A stretch of 13,103 nucleotides of DNA from Bacillota bacterium (GTDB taxonomy: Bacteria > Bacillota > Clostridia > Peptostreptococcales > Anaerovoracaceae): the NCBI GenBank assembly GCA_016302925.1, contig JAEDMR010000039.1, positions 1 to 13,103 of the forward strand, read 5' to 3'. The notes under the pieces are model-generated. The model saw only the letters and a list, made by a program, of their open reading frames with translations, was not told where the DNA came from and did not search any database. Below, piece by piece: positions 11,995-13,103 of this stretch (position 1 is the first letter of the stretch; the number at the start of each line of letters is the position of its first letter). The position numbers were made by a program, and so were the translations under genes.

Positions 11995-12045
11995 ATTAAG
12001 AAATTCCTATCGAAATCTTAATGTTCGCTTAACCCGGAATTAAGA
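11995..12045 (+). promoter_or_regulatory. PhoP/PhoB-like tandem repeats upstream of the glycosyltransferase
   Basis: Three hexamers TTAATG (12018), TTAACC (12029) and TTAAGA (12040) follow each other with 5-bp gaps, an exact 11-bp pitch; a fourth TTAAGA lies at 11996, 22 bp before the first. This is the layout of Firmicute PhoP boxes (TTAACA-like hexamers with N5 gaps) and of OmpR/PhoB-family sites in general. A TATGCT at 12055-12060 without a good -35 lies 9 bp downstream, as expected for an activated promoter. Confidence 0.55.
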
Positions 12046-12054
12046 CTTGTCCTG

Positions 12055-12060
12055 TATGCT
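12055..12060 (+). promoter_or_regulatory. Probable -10 element of the glycosyltransferase promoter
   Basis: TATGCT matches 4/6 of the -10 consensus. The position where a -35 should be (about 12032-12037) reads ACCCGG and is instead covered by the TTAA repeats, suggesting dependence on an activator. Confidence 0.4.
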
Positions 12061-12088
12061 TTAGGTATGAAACGAAAGGGGTAATCGT

Positions 12089-13103
12089 ATGAATATTTTA
12101 ATTCTCACAGGGCGCTTCGGCATGGGGCACATCAAGGCCGCCGACGCCATTGCAGAGCAGCTGCGGCAGACGGCAGACGACGTGCGGGTGGATACGGTGG
12201 ATTTCATGGAATTTCTGTTTCCGACCCTGTCCTCCGGGATTTACAAAGGATTCCAGCTTCTGGTCTCCCGCTGTTCCGGCCTTTATAACGACCTGAACCG
12301 GATCGCAGGAAGATATGGCGACGTGCCGATGAAAAACGCGCTTCTTCGCAAAATCGATCGTCTCCTGGCTCTCTATCAGCCGGACCTGATCATTGCCACG
12401 CTGCCCATCTGCGGCCAGTATCTCTCCGCCTACAAGGCCCGGCGCTGCTGCCGGATTCCGCTGTATACCTATATCACGGACATTACGGTTCACGAGGAAT
12501 GGCTGTCCTCAGGCACGGACCTGTATTTCGTCGGCGACGAGTCCACACGCAACGCCCTTCTCAGCCGGGGCATTCCATCCGACAAAATCCTTGTGACCGG
12601 CATTCCGGTCAGCCAGGCATTTCATCGTGCAGGGGTTTTGAAGGCAGAAGCGGCATATAAGGTCGGAACCCAGTCGGTAGAAAAGAAACATCTTCTGGTC
12701 ATGGGCGGCGGCCTGGGACTGATCCCGGGCGGGCTGCGGCTGCTCCGGGACCTGAGCCGCAGCCCGTTTTTGTCCATCACCCTCATCGCAGGGTCCAACC
12801 AGAAACTGGCAGAGCAGGTGCGGGCCGCCTGTCCCGCCGTGCGTACCCTGGGATATACCGATCAGGTGGCCCGGTACATGCAGCAGGCCGACCTGCTGAT
12901 CACCAAGCCGGGCGGGATCACCACCTTCGAAGCCATCGCTTCCCGCACACCGCTGTATGTGGTCTGCCCTTTCCTGGAGCAGGAAAAGGGCAACGCCCAC
13001 TTCATTGAAAATGCAGGCATCGGCCGGGTCCTCTGGGACAACAGCAGCAGCGATGTGGGAGCCGACCTGCTCTCCCTGCTTTTTGACTCGCATCGTTTAA
13101 CTG
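12089..13103 (+). CDS. MGDG-synthase-family processive diacylglycerol glycosyltransferase, 3'-truncated by window edge
   Basis: The frame opens at the ATG at 12089, behind AAAGGGG, and runs past the end of the window with 338 codons visible; family members are usually about 370-400 residues. The N-terminal domain begins MNILILTGRFGMGHIKAA, the GxGH acceptor-side loop of the MGDG synthase N-domain. The C-terminal GT28-type nucleotide-sugar domain begins with MGGGLGL (from residue 205), then AGSNQKL, LGYTDQV, and the donor-binding signature ADLLITKPGGITTFEA (from about residue 268) followed by CPFLEQEKGNA. Such GT28 enzymes (UgtP/YpfP and relatives) transfer glucose or galactose from the UDP-sugar to diacylglycerol at the cytoplasmic membrane face, making membrane glycolipids and lipoteichoic acid anchors. 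MurG is excluded by the N-terminal domain. The exact sugar is not predictable. The upstream repeats suggest phosphate-responsive control. Confidence 0.88.
   Translation, partial: MNILILTGRFGMGHIKAADAIAEQLRQTADDVRVDTVDFMEFLFPTLSSGIYKGFQLLVSRCSGLYNDLNRIAGRYGDVPMKNALLRKIDRLLALYQPDLIIATLPICGQYLSAYKARRCCRIPLYTYITDITVHEEWLSSGTDLYFVGDESTRNALLSRGIPSDKILVTGIPVSQAFHRAGVLKAEAAYKVGTQSVEKKHLLVMGGGLGLIPGGLRLLRDLSRSPFLSITLIAGSNQKLAEQVRAACPAVRTLGYTDQVARYMQQADLLITKPGGITTFEAIASRTPLYVVCPFLEQEKGNAHFIENAGIGRVLWDNSSSDVGADLLSLLFDSHRLT

Noticed and set aside
12089..13103. MurG as an alternative identity for the 3'-truncated glycosyltransferase
   Set aside because: The N-terminal domain has the MGDG-synthase GMGH loop and layout rather than MurG's GGTGGH loop; only the C-terminal GT28 fold is shared.

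Overview
The window looks like chromosome of a low-GC-phylum (Firmicutes) anaerobe of the class Clostridia, although its own base composition is moderately GC-rich. The evidence is strong AGGAGG-type ribosome binding sites, frequent TTG and GTG starts, a murB-PHP-rapZ gene order, a lysine-fermentation type Kce enzyme, a C_GCAxxG_C_C redox protein, a Firmicute/chloroplast-type MGDG-synthase-family glycosyltransferase, and an array of Spo0A-box-like sites. Genus cannot be read from the sequence.

Layout. (1) 1-1228, plus strand: the 3' end of a CAT/E2-fold acyltransferase-like gene whose catalytic His-Asp motif is degenerate, then a small cysteine-rich C_GCAxxG_C_C protein, closed by a bidirectional terminator (1295-1343). 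(2) 1352-3183, minus strand: a DUF2812 membrane protein with its own near-consensus promoter, and upstream of it an orphan protein with PD-(D/E)XK nuclease motifs. (3) 3184-3785: a 600-bp intergenic region without a credible gene. It holds an AT-rich divergent promoter zone, a 198-bp nested inverted repeat, a 10-bp phased array of four Spo0A-box-like sites, and the kce terminator. (4) 3786-9359, minus strand: a run of six genes in transcription order: degenerate Fic-like protein, AI-2E/PerM-family membrane protein, murB (overlapping by 80 bp), PHP-domain hydrolase (overlapping by 8 bp), rapZ, and after a promoter plus structured leader, kce. (5) 9459-10966, plus strand: YfcE-type metallophosphoesterase, PaaI-type hotdog thioesterase and an ArsR/SmtB-type metal sensor, tightly packed. 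(6) 10967-11385: non-coding, with two look-alike hairpins acting as terminators in opposite directions. (7) 11386-11922, minus: an HD-domain hydrolase. Divergent from it, from 12089 to the window end, lies a processive diacylglycerol glucosyltransferase-like gene behind a PhoP/PhoB-like tandem-repeat operator.

Functionally this is mostly housekeeping (cell-wall precursor synthesis, RapZ regulation, membrane glycolipid synthesis, metal sensing) with one catabolic enzyme, Kce. No phage, transposase, CRISPR array, tRNA or rRNA was seen. The best leads are regulatory: the phased Spo0A-like array (3587-3623), the TTAA repeats on an 11-bp pitch ahead of the glycolipid gene (11995-12045), the 198-bp nested inverted repeat (3287-3484), and two proteins that keep a fold but have lost catalytic residues (the Fic-like and the CAT/E2-like proteins).
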